Assembly: GCA_026874595.1 (NCBI GenBank)
Contig: CM049307.1
Coordinates: forward strand, 34,392,862-34,456,861
Source of the DNA: Sipunculus nudus
Taxonomy: Eukaryota > Annelida > Sipuncula > Golfingiida > Sipunculidae
Length of the DNA: 64,000 nucleotides
Reading direction: 5' to 3'
Shown here: one piece after another, positions 13,091 to 24,371 of the stretch
Numbering within the stretch: the stretch's first letter is position 1
Layout of the letters: every line of letters starts with the position of its first letter
Notes under the pieces: generated by a model
Databases searched by the model: none
The model's input: only the letters and a program-made list of their open reading frames with translations
What the model was told of the DNA's origin: nothing
Position numbers and translations under genes: made by a program

Positions 13091-13985
13091 TACATGGTAT
13101 TGTATTAAAATACATGTATACAAAGAATTACAAGTATTACAAGTATTGTTACATGGGATCTTGTATACCAAGCTATATATAAAACTACATTAAGTACCTA
13201 TTTGAGGGAATTTCAGTATAAAATACTTAATAATTATTTACCTGTGAATGAACATTTATTCAAATGGAAGCTGAAAGACACCCCACGGTGTTCATTTTGT
13301 TTCACTGAACATGAAACTATTTTTCATTTATTTTTCCACTGCACAGTTAGTAAGAACTTTTATTTGAAATTACAAGCATGGTTACAGGAGTATGAATTAT
13401 GCATTCCAAACATGTCTCTTTGTGTTATTATATATGGCATCTTTCCAGTAAATGAAACAAACATGCTGTTAAATCAGATTCTCCTATTGTATAAATATGT
13501 CCTCTATAAACACAGAGAGGATCACCATTCATCTTTATTCGCAGTATTTAAAAGTAGATTAAAAGAAACAGAAAAAGTAGAAAGATACATGGCAGATTGT
13601 AAAGAAATATTGCATAAACATTACAAGAAATGGGATAAACTAATTAATATATGAGTTGAATACAATGTATTTCAAAGTATTTTACTTTGTTTTGTAATAG
13701 GATGACCTTGCAAATTTGCAGAAAAATTGTCTTGTAAATGTTTGCATGTTAGTGGTTGTTATGCAGATGCATGTTTTATTAGGAAAAGAGACGTTGCATG
13801 TTTATGAAATTAAGTGTAATGCATAAGATTGTATCAGGTAATGAGAACAGCTGCATATACTGTCTTGTACATTGTATTGTAAGTGTATGTTCTGACGTAT
13901 GTAACTGTATGTGTTTCCATGTATTTAAATGTTATGCATGTATACGTTTTTTTTTCTGAATAAATATGATTTAAAAAAAAAAAAA
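13091..13985 (+). mobile_element. 5'-truncated LINE with 15 bp target duplication
   Basis: A retroposed 895 bp 3' fragment. It is flanked by perfect direct repeats GAATTATCAAAGTAT at 13076-13090 and 13986-14000, and ends in GAATAAATATGATTT plus an A-run. It contains the end of a LINE reverse-transcriptase ORF and about 330 bp of 3' UTR. The perfect target duplication points to a fairly young target-primed insertion. Confidence 0.93.
13109..13654 (+). pseudogene. LINE reverse transcriptase, C-terminal zinc-binding end
   Basis: An open frame runs from 13109 to a TGA at 13652-13654. Residues from 13202 read REFQYKILNNYLP, then LFKWKLKDTPRCSFC and ETIFHLFFHC, which is the conserved post-RT cysteine/histidine region (zf-RVT type) of LINE ORF2 proteins, followed by a basic tail. 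The catalytic RT domain and endonuclease are missing through 5' truncation. The frame starts from sequence with no initiator, so this is a fragment rather than a gene. The LINE clade cannot be fixed from this part; a Tx1/L1-like or related clade is possible. Confidence 0.85.
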
Positions 13986-14000
13986 GAATTATCAAAGTAT
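13986..14000 (+). repeat. LINE target-site duplication, right copy
   Basis: GAATTATCAAAGTAT directly after the A-rich tail; a perfect match to 13076-13090. Confidence 0.93.
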
Positions 14001-14757
14001 GGATGTGACAACAACATAAAATTCAGGTGGTAGCACACCATGTAAGAGAAAGTAACTTACTATTGTCACAGTAAGTTTTTAGTTTTTACTTGAACAAAGT
14101 TGGTTATTTTTATTATTATTTTGATCATTATTATTATTTATAATTAATTAATTAAAGATTTTTTAAAATAGAATGTAACAAGCGTTCCATGGAAGAAGTC
14201 ATGTACAAAGAGAGCTGTGAAAATTGAAGGTGATGTAAATTCAAGATTATTAAACATAACGGTCATCTAAGCTTGGAAGTCACAAAGAGTTGATGCAATG
14301 TATTAACAATTTGAGCTGTAAAGTCGAGTTAATGTTAACAGAATTAATGACAAAGTAGTGGGTAAAGCAGTATAAATATATATACAGCGGTGAGCCCCAT
14401 GAAATCTGGCCACTGGCCTTCATTAGAATTCTGGTAAGCTAAACTGTCTGTAAGGTAACAATGACTGAAACTAAAAAGTTTAAGTTCTTTTACATACTGT
14501 TACATATTTTGAAATTCCAGATTAATTTGATAAATATTTAAAATTACTAACATATACAGAAATGCATATTATATTATAATACACAATATAATATAATATA
14601 TTTATATGATGTTTGCAACTTTACAATTTCTTTTAGTAACTTAAAAAGAAGGAGAGGTTTGGTTGTGAATGACAATATTTAATTGCAAAAGATTGTGAAC
14701 CATTACCCTCTTATTATGTTCCATTGAGATTCGGTTTTGCATACTAGGGATACCTAC

Positions 14758-14863
14758 ATTCACTCTGTCCAAATCATTGGCATCCATAACTGTTCCTTGG
14801 AAAAACTCCACTTGTGTAAAATGTCTTTTGAAGAGGCCTTCCAATTCCAAATCTGGTTCTTTC
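14758..14863 (-). CDS. slo: slo exon: RCK1 beta-C/Mg2+ site
   Basis: 106 nt exon completing Arg, then 35 codons: [35 protein letters not shown]. Gln and Glu in TQVEF match the RCK1 Mg2+-coordination positions of vertebrate Slo1; fly Slo has Thr at the Gln position (from memory). Acceptor ttttttctcag, donor gtaggt after GTG AAT. Confidence 0.95.
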
Positions 14864-15343
14864 CTGAGAAAAAATAAAATGTTTGAAAAAAAATTGATTT
14901 ACTTCAAAATCACTTGTTATATGATATAACATAAATTGAATGAAATTTGGATAATGCTTTAAAGTCCCTGTTAGATTTATAACTAAATTACTCAAGAATA
15001 AATCACCACAAAAATAAAGTTACATGTATCTAAGTTAGGAAGTATCAGTACCTAAGTTTGGAGATTAATCATGACAAGTAGCAATTTGTGGATTTATAAT
15101 GATGTTGTTTCCAATTTTTATATTTTTATTTCATTACCATATTCAAGTGAGGGAAATTATCTCAAATTAAGGCTTCAATGCATACATAATTATGTATTTA
15201 ATTCTATGCTATATTCTATATCCCTTTGCTCATGAAATCTACTAATTTTCAGCCATAATGAACACATCAGAAGTGAAACACTTCATGGTTTTTTTCATTG
15301 TCCATGCAACTAAAAATTACTTGATTTTACATTTTCTCATTAC
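14864..15343 (-). other. slo intron, 480 bp
   Basis: Short AT-rich intron between RCK1 exons; nothing recognised. Confidence 0.85.
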
Positions 15344-15454
15344 CTGTGCATAATAACTAGCTCTATGTCAACATCTTCACGATCTTTGTGTAAAAAGTCA
15401 GCAAGAAAGTTTGAGACTGACTCATATGTGATGTGGCCACATAACACAATGTGC
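15344..15454 (-). CDS. slo: slo exon: RCK1 beta-A to alpha-B
   Basis: 111 nt exon encoding [17 protein letters not shown], then [19 protein letters not shown], flanked by split Arg codons. This is the first Rossmann-type part of RCK1, including the HKDRED acidic loop implicated in RCK1 Ca2+ sensing and the DIE glutamate of the low-affinity Mg2+ site in the family. Acceptor tttcttttttag, donor gtaatg. Confidence 0.95.
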
Positions 15455-16441
15455 CTAAAAAAGAAAGAAAGCACAATATATTCATTGAATATATATACAA
15501 TTTTTCTTCCATTTCATAAGGCATGATGGTGGGTTTCATTAGACACGATTTTTAAATAAAATAAACAATTTATAGGTGAACACAGGATGCCAGAGCTCAA
15601 CATTAATGGTAACTGCTCACCCAGGGCAAGTAAAAGTTCCATAAAATAGTGATAGGGCGACTAGAAGTCCCCTCCTACTTGCCTGACTGAGTCAAGCATA
15701 AACTTTTACCCAACGCATGAAAAAGAAATTTTGTGTTTTTGAATTCAATCAATAATATAAGGGCAATAGTTTCAAAAGTTAATACCAAGCCCTCAATGCG
15801 TTTTTGCTTTTTTAAATGCTACATTCAATAATCATGGCAAATATATGACTGAATCATTAAAGATATAGCCATGAGTATACCACTCAGTTGGCATTTATTC
15901 TACAAGCCATACCAAGGAATGCATTGCAGTAGTCTTCCACCATGTTTCATTCATATCATGGTAAACAGCCCGTAATCTTAACAAAATGCTATGAATGATG
16001 AATTAACACAAAAGAATACATGCATGAGAACTCACAACCCAAACTAAACTCTGTCTCTATGGTGACAAGTCATTTCCTGTATCCCGTACAACTTGGCTGC
16101 CTCCTGTAACCTGTACGAGCCATGAGAGTATTCATGCAGTCATAAATTCAACAACAAGAAGAGGGATTTACCAATATGGATCCTGAGTTTTTTTCTCACT
16201 CATGATAGTTGGTTAGAAAGTACACTACAAAAGCTAACAATTGGTCTGGTTTATGCCAAGGATGTTGTTGTCAAAAATGACAAAATTATTTGCATCCTCA
16301 TGGAGCCTTAACTTGCATTCCTCCTTAGAGGATATAACAGCACTCTGACTGCCAGTACGCTGGTCATAAACTCTCTAATGTAAGAGGGGCGGCTAGTAAA
16401 GTTAACCAAGTTTGCTCAGTAAGTGAAGCTGGTCCCTTTAC
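15455..16441 (-). other. slo intron, 987 bp
   Basis: Intron between the S6 exon and the first RCK1 exon. No repeat or coding sequence recognised. Confidence 0.85.
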
Positions 16442-16533
16442 CTTTTACCATGTTCTTTCTTGTAACAGCCTCCATATTTCCGTCTAGATGTTAAAATGTC
16501 CATGATCTCTGGTAAATAACTTGCAAAGATGGC
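16442..16533 (-). CDS. slo: slo exon: end of S6 and gate-ring linker
   Basis: 92 nt exon, 30 codons plus two bases. It reads [14 protein letters not shown] then [16 protein letters not shown], which is the end of S6 and the linker to RCK1. Acceptor ctgctgttgtag, donor gtaaag. The S6 end (MDILTSRR) departs from the IELIG-type sequence usual in fly and human; whether this is a clade feature cannot be judged here. Confidence 0.93.
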
Positions 16534-17164
16534 CTACAACAGCAGAAAGTGGTGCACATTACAATGGCAGAAACAAGTAAAGATTTCTTTATAGTTCTTG
16601 TTTCTCATCAATTCAGAGAGTTGGAAAAAATAGGAGGTTGTGAATTTCAATACCTGTTTACATCAACTTTCTTGCTTTTTTCCCCCTGAAACTGTTATGC
16701 ATCTGACCTGTTTTAACAATCATTTTCTAAATCTCTAAATGAAGATGCCATCACACCTGAGCACTTCTGTATTTTTTATTATAATACATGAAATGATAGA
16801 GTGCATCAGGTGTTATAGTGTATATATTATAACGTAAATTCAAGATGTTAAAATATTGTGTGTAAAACAACTAAGCAACTCAAGTTGGAAATACAGAATT
16901 TGTTTACATTATGTTAATAGAAATGTGTCAAGTGCATAGAAATGTGTCCCACATAGACTTGCGCTATAGAAGTTTGTGACTATGTTTATAGGACTTAATT
17001 AAAGTCCAGCATTTGTTTTTTTTTTCAGACAAATTACACAATGTTAAGCCCCAGAACTTTCTAAATCAAACATTTTTTCTAAATCTACAAATTACTCTCC
17101 TACAAACTTAGAGCAATTATGATTTGCCAGTTGAACAGCAGGGATGCAGGAAGCAGCAACTTAC
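16534..17164 (-). other. slo intron, 631 bp
   Basis: Intron within S6; nothing recognised. Confidence 0.85.
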
Positions 17165-17335
17165 CAAACCTAGGAGGATGAAGAAGACCATGAAGAGACG
17201 ACCGAGCACAGTCTCGCAGTATAAATCACCATATCCCACTGTCGATATGGTAACCAGCATGAAGTATACCGCCTCCCAGTACGTCATCTCCTGATAATTC
17301 TTGAAGTCAAAAAAGGGATCACCAGAGTTTTCCAC
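17165..17335 (-). CDS. slo: slo exon: pore loop and start of S6
   Basis: 171 nt exon of exactly 57 codons, beginning [15 protein letters not shown] and carrying the selectivity filter in [18 protein letters not shown], then the start of S6 ([11 protein letters not shown]). YCETVLGR resembles the fly protein, whereas LFMVFF resembles vertebrate KCNMA1. Acceptor tctttacag, donor gtaagt. This is the most diagnostic exon in the window. Confidence 0.97.
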
Positions 17336-18234
17336 CTGTAAAGAACAAATGATTGACAAGGCATTCACATATACTTAAAAAATCAAATTGATTTCCCGTG
17401 TTAGTATAATCACTGTGATGATTTGTGGAATGGTTGAGATGTCGCAACTTTACTAAGTCTTTATGGTAATGTTAAACTGTACTAAACAATAACCACATTG
17501 CTTCATGGGTAAACATTCCAGAGGGTGATCGTCAACTTGCTGAGCAGTGTTCAGGCAACACTGTATGCTCAGCATGTAATAAACAAGTCTGGAGATTTGC
17601 TGATATTTGTATCCTCATCACGATTACTACATGATGTACTCTGGCTATGAATCTTTTATCTACAGGCATTTGTCATAAATTTGTACCTTTTATAATAAAA
17701 TGTTTATTTAACCTATTATATTGATCATCAAATCAATAATTATAACAAGGGTCAAAACATGTGACCAGGCTTCCTTGACAAAATAGCACTGCTGGCTTTG
17801 ATCCACTATGGAATTAATGCAGCATAAAACATAACTCCCCTGTCAGATTTTTATACATTTTTAGTAAATAAAAAATAGTTTGGATCAGGGATTTTTATTA
17901 GGGCCAAAAGTTATAGATTTTTATACATTTTAGTAAATAAAAAATAGTTTGGATCAGGGATTTTTAATAAGGGCCAAAAGTCATAGGGTGCAGTTACTGG
18001 TCTAGCTGATACTAGGTGGGCAAGATATCCTGACATCATATTATTTGAGTGGCAGAATTGTGAGGAAAAGACAAAACAAATGGCACCTATTATATACATT
18101 TATTATAAAAATATTATAAACATTTATATTTTATAAGACAAGGTGACCCTAAATACAGGTAACTGACACATAACCAAATCCCCCTATATCCTATTATGGG
18201 AAAACATGGTGATTTTTGTTTCTGTTTTACCCAC
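17336..18234 (-). other. slo intron, 899 bp
   Basis: Intron between the S4-S5 exon and the pore exon. It contains a 70 bp tandem duplication (17846-17984, separate entry); otherwise nothing recognised. Confidence 0.85.
17846..17984 (+). repeat. 70 bp tandem duplication
   Basis: Two adjacent copies beginning GATTTTTATACATTTT at 17846 and 17916 and ending GGGCCAAAAGT(T/C)ATA. They differ at only a few positions, so the duplication is recent. Confidence 0.92.
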
Positions 18235-18386
18235 CAGGTGGATGAAACCAGCAGATGTGAACCACATGCTAATGAAGTATGAGGCAAGTTGGCACAGACG
18301 GATACTGTTGCTTGTCTTGAGGACATTTAGGTACTGCAGGACATCAGGAATGGTCATCAAACGGAGAACTCTGGTGAAACGGAGGC
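18235..18386 (-). CDS. slo: slo exon: S4 voltage sensor and S5
   Basis: 152 nt exon completing a Gly codon, then 50 codons. The S4 motif RFTRVLRLM keeps the spaced arginines of the Slo1 voltage sensor. It continues [18 protein letters not shown] and ends at FTSAGFIHL (S5). The donor used is gtgggt directly after CTG, which keeps phase 0; the nearby gtaaaa four bases further on would break the frame with the pore exon. The acceptor is gttttgacag. Confidence 0.95.
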
Positions 18387-19090
18387 CTGTCAAAACAAAG
18401 ATTCAATATAAACATCTGAACTGTGCCAGCAAAACAAGATTTTATATTAACACTGTAACCAAGAGAGGCTTGTCATGACAATAAAGATCTGATATTCGCA
18501 TCTGTACGGTGTTAGACATCTGGTTATCACTTCACAATTCAGCTGATTTACAGGTAAACAGGAAAACATCAAAGGCAAGTCAACTATATTTTTATGCTTA
18601 ACAAAATTATATGTTTCTATCATTAATGTGCTGGTATTAAAATATGGACATGTGATTACAGAGTCCTCAATCTCAACTATTTCAAAACAAAAATGTCTAC
18701 CACAGCTCAATGTAAACTATTTCCAGATAAATGTGTCTACCACAGTACAGAACACAGTCATGATAATGAAAACAAAGATGTAAAAAAATTATGATGATAT
18801 TATTCAGGTCAGGAAAGCAAATATTCATATAAATTGGCATTTATATTCATTAAGTATCTCTAAAATTTAATTGGTGGAGAGAGTTCCAATGGTCATCAGT
18901 ATGGTACATTTACCCAAAGGTAATTTTAAATGATTTAACATATTGTGAATTAGTTTACAGACCCACAGATAGGTGGCAGCAACTACATCACCAACCATGA
19001 CCACAGTGTGCTTCATAAATAACCTTTATAGCTTTCCTGCTATATTTGTTCCTTTGTAATAAGTAATGTATATAGCATTCGATATCTCAC
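18387..19090 (-). other. slo intron, 704 bp
   Basis: Intron between the S3 and S4 exons; AT-rich, nothing recognised. Confidence 0.85.
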
Positions 19091-19202
19091 CTAGCCAGTT
19101 TCTGTTGAGATAGATGGCAACAAAGGATGGAGGGATGGTGAAATAATCGACAAATGAATACAGCTCCACCAAGAACCATAGTTTGTCTGGGGCTGCGACA
19201 AA
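19091..19202 (-). CDS. slo: slo exon: S2-S3 linker and S3
   Basis: 112 nt exon, 37 codons plus one base. It begins [17 protein letters not shown], contains [11 protein letters not shown] and ends LNRNWL, giving the S2-S3 linker and S3. The conserved S3 Asp (FVDYF) is present. Acceptor ttttgttttccag, donor gtgaga. The exon sits downstream of the intron holding the LTR retrotransposon. Confidence 0.96.
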
Positions 19203-20497
19203 CTGGAAAACAAAAATCAAATATATTTCAACTACATGAAGTGTTATTTACAAATATAAATTTATGTTTTCATATGCTCACTCTTAAGTACTGGTTAAAT
19301 TCATTACCTTAAAGTGACACCTGTAACCTGTATAATTCAATTTCTTTGAAATATAAGGGCCCACTCGAAAAATTCAAAACTGCTTTTGGTTACTTCCGGG
19401 GAACAGTTCACTTAATAATAGTGAAACTAAAACTGGTTTTGGTGAAACTGCAAAACTGTTTCCCGAGATGGTTTCACTTTCAGTTTAGCTGTGGGCCAAA
19501 GTAGTGCAATTTTGTTAATTATTTTATTAACTGATATTGTTGATGCCTGTTAGAGTTAAATAAGCAATGACTGAGGTATAAACATTCTTTCAGAAGTGTT
19601 TTGAATTAAATATTCCCTACTTTAAGCCTGTATAGCTAAAGATGATACACAAATATTCTGTATGTCTATGTTGTTTGACACATAGATATGTTATAGGTTT
19701 TCATCATAACTGCAATACAAAGTAACAATTAATAATGCTCTCACTCAGTCTCAAAGTGCCCAGGCATGGATCTCTATCTTTTGATAATATTTTCATCATT
19801 AATTCCTTCAATTATATTTAATAATTAACAATATTATCATAATTTATCTAACAAAACTGAAACAATCCTTTTACGAACCCCTTCATTTTAACCAATCAAA
19901 TGATGTGACATATAATTTAAATTTAGGGGCAAATTTACAGGAGGTATTTGCTTGAATGGTCATTTCTCCACTGATATATCAAACTCTGTTATCAAAATAA
20001 TATGAAATTAATTTTATATTATAACTGATAATAAAATATTTGTTTCATACTTAACTATTCACTTAAAGTCAATTTAATCTGTCATTCATATCAGACTTTT
20101 GCTATTCACAATATTGTGAGATAGTGGTTCATGTATATTTTTGTGATCTTTTATGTTTCATTGATGATTTATTTTAACAGTAATTAAAAGAAAATGAACT
20201 ACTAATAAAGAAAAGACCATAAGTGTTTGACCAGTAAACAGATAAATTTGTGTTATATAGCAAGTTTTAACTTCTTTTTAGAAGTACTGGTACCAATTCA
20301 GCAGGCTGAATATACATTAAACATCAACACCCTCTGGTGATTCCCAAGTGAACTACAACTGTTGGATTAATATGCTTCCAAGTAATTGAACCCAGACCCA
20401 GCTGTGGTCAATCTGTTCTGATGTTTCCTGAGTTAGTTAATAAGTTAATGGCCAGATGGCAGCAGCAGGAACTAAACCTACCAATCAAGCCTGCCTG

Positions 20498-20679
20498 TGT
20501 CGGGGATTCATCCAGGTACAGGCACACGGCATGTCAGTCACTCGCATAAACACAAGATGGTTTGATTTACATTTTTAATCAGCTAGACACACATTCTGCT
20601 GTGCACATCACACGGTTCTCGGTTGGCCACTTAGCACCATAACGAATGGGCCGCTTATGTTAACATGAATATCATGACA
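20498..20679 (-). repeat. 3' LTR
   Basis: 182 bp, starting TGTCGGGGATTCATCCAGG and ending ATGAATATCATGACA; the partner of 25966-26164. Confidence 0.95.
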
Positions 20680-20690
20680 TCTCCCCTTTT
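20680..20690 (-). other. Retrotransposon polypurine tract
   Basis: On the minus strand AAAAGGGGAGA abuts the 3' LTR, the expected position for plus-strand priming. Confidence 0.8.
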
Positions 20691-20997
20691 AAGTTATTAA
20701 ATGACCAAGACACTATTAAACCAAATAAAAAGAGTCATTTAAATTATCAGCTCTTAGTTCAACCATACACAAGTCCATGCTGGAGAATAACTAAAGAGTC
20801 TATGTAATGTATCTCTGAAACAATGGGTTGATCATAATAATGATGTTAAAGAAATTACACTGATAAAGATAACAAATTTCTTAAGCCGAAATGAAATAGA
20901 GGGCAGACTAACCGAACTATGTCTAGTGAGATGACCGGCATTATTCTGGCCATGTGTGTCAACATCGCTCTTTGGAATAAGACTTATCACATATCAA

Positions 20998-21376
20998 GTC
21001 GTTTTACATTGGGTCTGCCTGTCCCAGTATTTTCTTCGCTATCTGTACGAACCTTTCTGCTTCCCTGTTGGATTGTGGGAATCTAGGGCTGCTCGTCACG
21101 TGAGTGAAATTGTACTCTTCAATGAATTTTTTTAATTCATTTGACGCATATTGTCAGATACAACTTCAAGTGGAATTCCCCATCGAGCAAACACATTTTT
21201 CAGTCTTCCGATTACACTGGCACTCGTGGTTTCAGGGAGGTGTTTTATTTCTGGGAACCTTGAATAATAAATAGTCTGTGACAACCATGTACTGTTCTCC
21301 ATTGTGTGTAAACAGATCAGTAGCTATTCTAGTCCATGGACTTTCAGGCATTGGTGTAGATTTGAGTGGTTTGGGT
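20998..21376 (-). pseudogene. Integrase catalytic core remnant
   Basis: Resumes on the far side of the nested transposon. The minus strand reads PESPWTRIATDLF (first catalytic Asp), VVTDY, then in a shifted frame RWGIPLEVVSDN (second Asp) and SNREAERFVQIAKKI (catalytic Glu), so all three D-D-E positions are recognisable. Two frameshifts and a small deletion after SDN make it non-functional. Confidence 0.88.
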
Positions 21377-21378
21377 AT

Positions 21379-22963
21379 TTCTACAAAAAATGTCGCATTT
21401 CATGTCCCGAAACTATATTTGTTACTGAGAAATTAGCAAATGCTAAAAATGACATGAATAACCATTCAGATTGTTGCTAAAGATATAACCATTATTATGA
21501 GATAAAAATAATTTAAATCAGGGCAGAAATACATAAAGAAAAAAAGCTGCAAATGTTACAATACCCTTAAATTTCCGTTGTCCCTTTCTCTCGGATCTAA
21601 AATTCAAAACAGCGTTTTTCTGTAACCACTGTTCCATTTATATAGATTTTGTTTTCCACTTTGTCACAGCGGTGAAAGTTTATTAAGATGATAATTTTGC
21701 TTGATTTTTCCTGACTGTTTTGTTTTTAATACAAAAATTATGATATAAAAAGTATGTCTCCCAAAATATACTCGGCACCGTTACCTGACCTTTTGACCTT
21801 GCAGCGCGTGAACAGAAATCACTTTGCTGATGCAGGGAGCAGCGTTTATTAGAATTCAGGAAATTTTGTACACATAATCCACAATTAAATTTAGTAACTG
21901 TCATATCAGTGTTCTCTGTTAATCATTAAAGGGTTAAAAAAATCACCGTATGTTTATTTGGACTCGACACGCCGTCAGACAAGGTTATACCTGCGAAAAA
22001 TTAACCGTCACATATAACACTTCAAAAATGGCTTCCTCTTGTTGTTCATGTAGTGATAACTCGTGCTGCCCTCTTAGGGACGGTATGGAAGTAATTTTTG
22101 TCCTGCATTTGACATATAGATGAAAAAATCTCAGCACGGTTACCCCACGAAACCGTTACCTGCATGAAAAATAACGGTGTCGAGAGCAAGGTAACGGTGT
22201 CGAGAACTTGGTATTAAATCCAAATTATTGAAATAGAATTTGAAACATATTTTGGGCTAAATATTTTAAACATTTGCGTTTCTTCTATTCAAACAAGCAT
22301 TTGCTTGTTTTAATACATAATACTGGTATTCAAATAGTCACTACGGTTATTTTTACTTCAGAAGCTCGACTCCGTTACCTATGCTCAACACCGTTATCTA
22401 TGCTAAACACCGTTACCTAGATGATTTAAAACAATGTTTAAATTTTATTTTCTGTACATTCAAAAAAATTAACAAGGTATTTCGACTCAAATTCTGAAGG
22501 TAGATGTACCAAAGTACTTTGTCCGGTAAATCCCTGCAAATGCACCCCTCTGGAAGCTAAAATAGGAATAGAGACAATTTTTGTTTTCAAAAGTTAATTA
22601 AAAAGAAGAAAATATGTTCTTTTTTTTACACTTTTTTTGGTTAAATTCATAACTGAAATTTAAGTTTTGATTTTATCAAAGGCTATTAATTTTGATTTTA
22701 TCGAAAATCACAAAAAAATCTAGTCAAAACAATTTCTGAAATGTGCAAGTGAGATTTTACTGCGTGTCACGGTGTCGAGAAAAAGGTTCATATTTTCCCC
22801 TTACCTGGACTATTTATAAAAAAAGGAAACTAAAAAGTGCACTACTTGCATTATTAAACAATTCTTACGGTATTTTTCTACCAATTAAGTTTTGTTATAT
22901 CAAAATCAAGATTAAAAAAAAAATCACCAAGAAAACCCTTGAAATGCGACGTTTTCTGTAGAA
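21379..22963. mobile_element. 1.6 kb TIR transposon nested in the integrase
   Basis: Bounded by 24 bp terminal inverted repeats with two mismatches (TTCTACA(A/G)AAAA... then GTCGCATTTCA) and by AT on both sides (21377-21378, 22964-22965). An AT duplication is the choice that lets the integrase frame run through once the insert is ignored; a TA duplication does not. The interior has no recognisable transposase. It contains about nine copies of a 15 bp motif, GGTAACGGTGTCGAG or its complement. Non-autonomous DNA transposon. AT duplications are described for the ISL2EU group, but membership is unproven. Confidence 0.88.
21771..22779. repeat. Interspersed 15 bp motif array GGTAACGGTGTCGAG
   Basis: Copies, + as GGTAACGGTGTCGAG: 21771-21785(-), 22130-22144 (variant), 22148-22160(-), 22171-22184(+), 22190-22204(+), 22365-22379(-), 22384-22398(-), 22403-22417(-), 22768-22779(+). 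Partial copies lie at 21963-21970 and about 22002. Copies occur singly and in clusters of two to four, in both orientations, unlike a simple tandem repeat. Confidence 0.88.
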
Positions 22964-22965
22964 AT

Positions 22966-23367
22966 ACCCTCACGCCTTTGTGCTGGCCTATTTGATTGGC
23001 AGTGTTCACAATTTTCCACATATTTTGTAATGTCTTTTGACATACCTGGCCACCATACACATGATTGGGCTCTCTCTCTGCTTTTTTGTGATCCCCTGGT
23101 GACCTAAGTGTATCTTGGTCAGAACATGGTCTCTCATACTCGATGGTATGACGATTCTGTTTTCAGTCCACTTGCTACAGAAAAATGCGTCCTTGCTTCG
23201 AACATGTTGTGTGGTAAATCCGGTACATCTCCGATGTGTGTTGGCCATCCCTCAAGAGTCAAGCGAATTGCTGTACACATTTGCTGATCATTTGCAGTAG
23301 CACTGTGTATTTGCTCAAGTCTGTCAGTGGACACAGGCCATGTATCTCTAGTCAACTGCTCCTGCAA
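22966..23367 (-). pseudogene. Integrase zinc-binding (HHCC) region remnant
   Basis: Frames at 23134-23367 and 23006-23248 carry the linker and the His-rich start of the integrase N-terminal domain (HLGHQGITKKQRE). The Cys pair ENCEHC is readable at about 22990-23020 in a third frame. The coding trace stops at 22966, where the nested transposon begins. Confidence 0.85.
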
Positions 23368-23549
23368 GTCTATGGCTTCGATTTTTTCCTGATCATCGTT
23401 TGAAACGGTTTCTTCTCAGGGATGCCTGGATAACGCGTCAGCTAAGAATAATGTTTTGCCAGGTGCGTACTCCGCCTGCTGATTATACTTCATCAAGCGC
23501 ATCAACAGTCGCTGACATCTAAGTGGCGCCTTGTTCAAGTCACAACTGT

Positions 23550-24371
23550 TCATAAAGGTACCAACCGTTTGTGGTCTGTGATTAAGCGAAATGATGGCAG
23601 TCCGTACAAATACCGATGGAACTTTTCACAAGCCCATACCGCACCTAAACACTCTTTTTCTATTTGCGCGTAGTTTTTCTCACTAGGCAGCAAAGTACGT
23701 GATGCATACGCCACTGGCCTTGGTTTATCACCATCCATTTGCATTAGTGCTGCACCAAGCCCGTAACTGCTTGCGTCAGCTGAGACAATTGTTGGTTTGC
23801 GGATGTCAAAGTATGCTAGTGTCGGAGCGTCTGTTAGAAGGGTTTTCACCTCTGAGAATGCCTTTTCCTGTGGGTTTTCCCATGTCAAGGAACTGTCCTT
23901 CTATAAGAGATCATTTAGTGGCTGTAGCACTGTACTTAGGTTAGGAATGTAGCCACCAAGGTATTTCACCATTCCGAGCAGTCTTTTCAGTTCTGTTACG
24001 TTGGTAGGAGCTTTGAGTTCTTTCACGGCTTTCACCTTGTTGGGTGAAGGACTCATGACTGCGCTGCTAAACTGATGTCCGAGAAAGTCAAGCTTTTCTT
24101 GTCGGAAAACACACTTCTCCATTTTTAGCTTAAGTCCGGCCTCCTCAATGGTTTTGAACACTTGGTTTAATCTGGAATCATGTTCCTGCCTATCTGTACC
24201 GGACACTAAGATATCATCCTGATAGACGGGCTACCCCTGGTAAACCCAACAGTATATCCGACATTCTGCGCTGAAATATCTCGCTCGCGGACGTTACCCC
24301 GAACGGAAGTTGTGTAAACATGTACTGTCCAAACGGCGTCATGAATGTGGTTAGCATACAACTATTTTCAT
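23550..24371 (-). pseudogene. RT core and RNase H remnants (frameshifted)
   Basis: Continuation of pol in shifted frames. VYQDDILVSG at about 24196-24225 is a YxDD catalytic box. 23901-24206 encodes the RT thumb/connection (EKCVFRQEKLDFLGHQF, LKRLLGMVKYLGGYIPN). 23550-23888 encodes the RNase H-like domain ([42 protein letters not shown]). At least three frame breaks and an in-frame stop separate the pieces. Confidence 0.9.

Larger units (their letters stand above)
11547..14757 (-). other. slo intron, 3.2 kb, three stacked elements
   Basis: Intron holding an 11692-12678 element, a short dispersed-family copy (12685-13074) and a LINE (13091-13985). 14001-14757 is AT-rich without recognised features. 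Confidence 0.85.
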
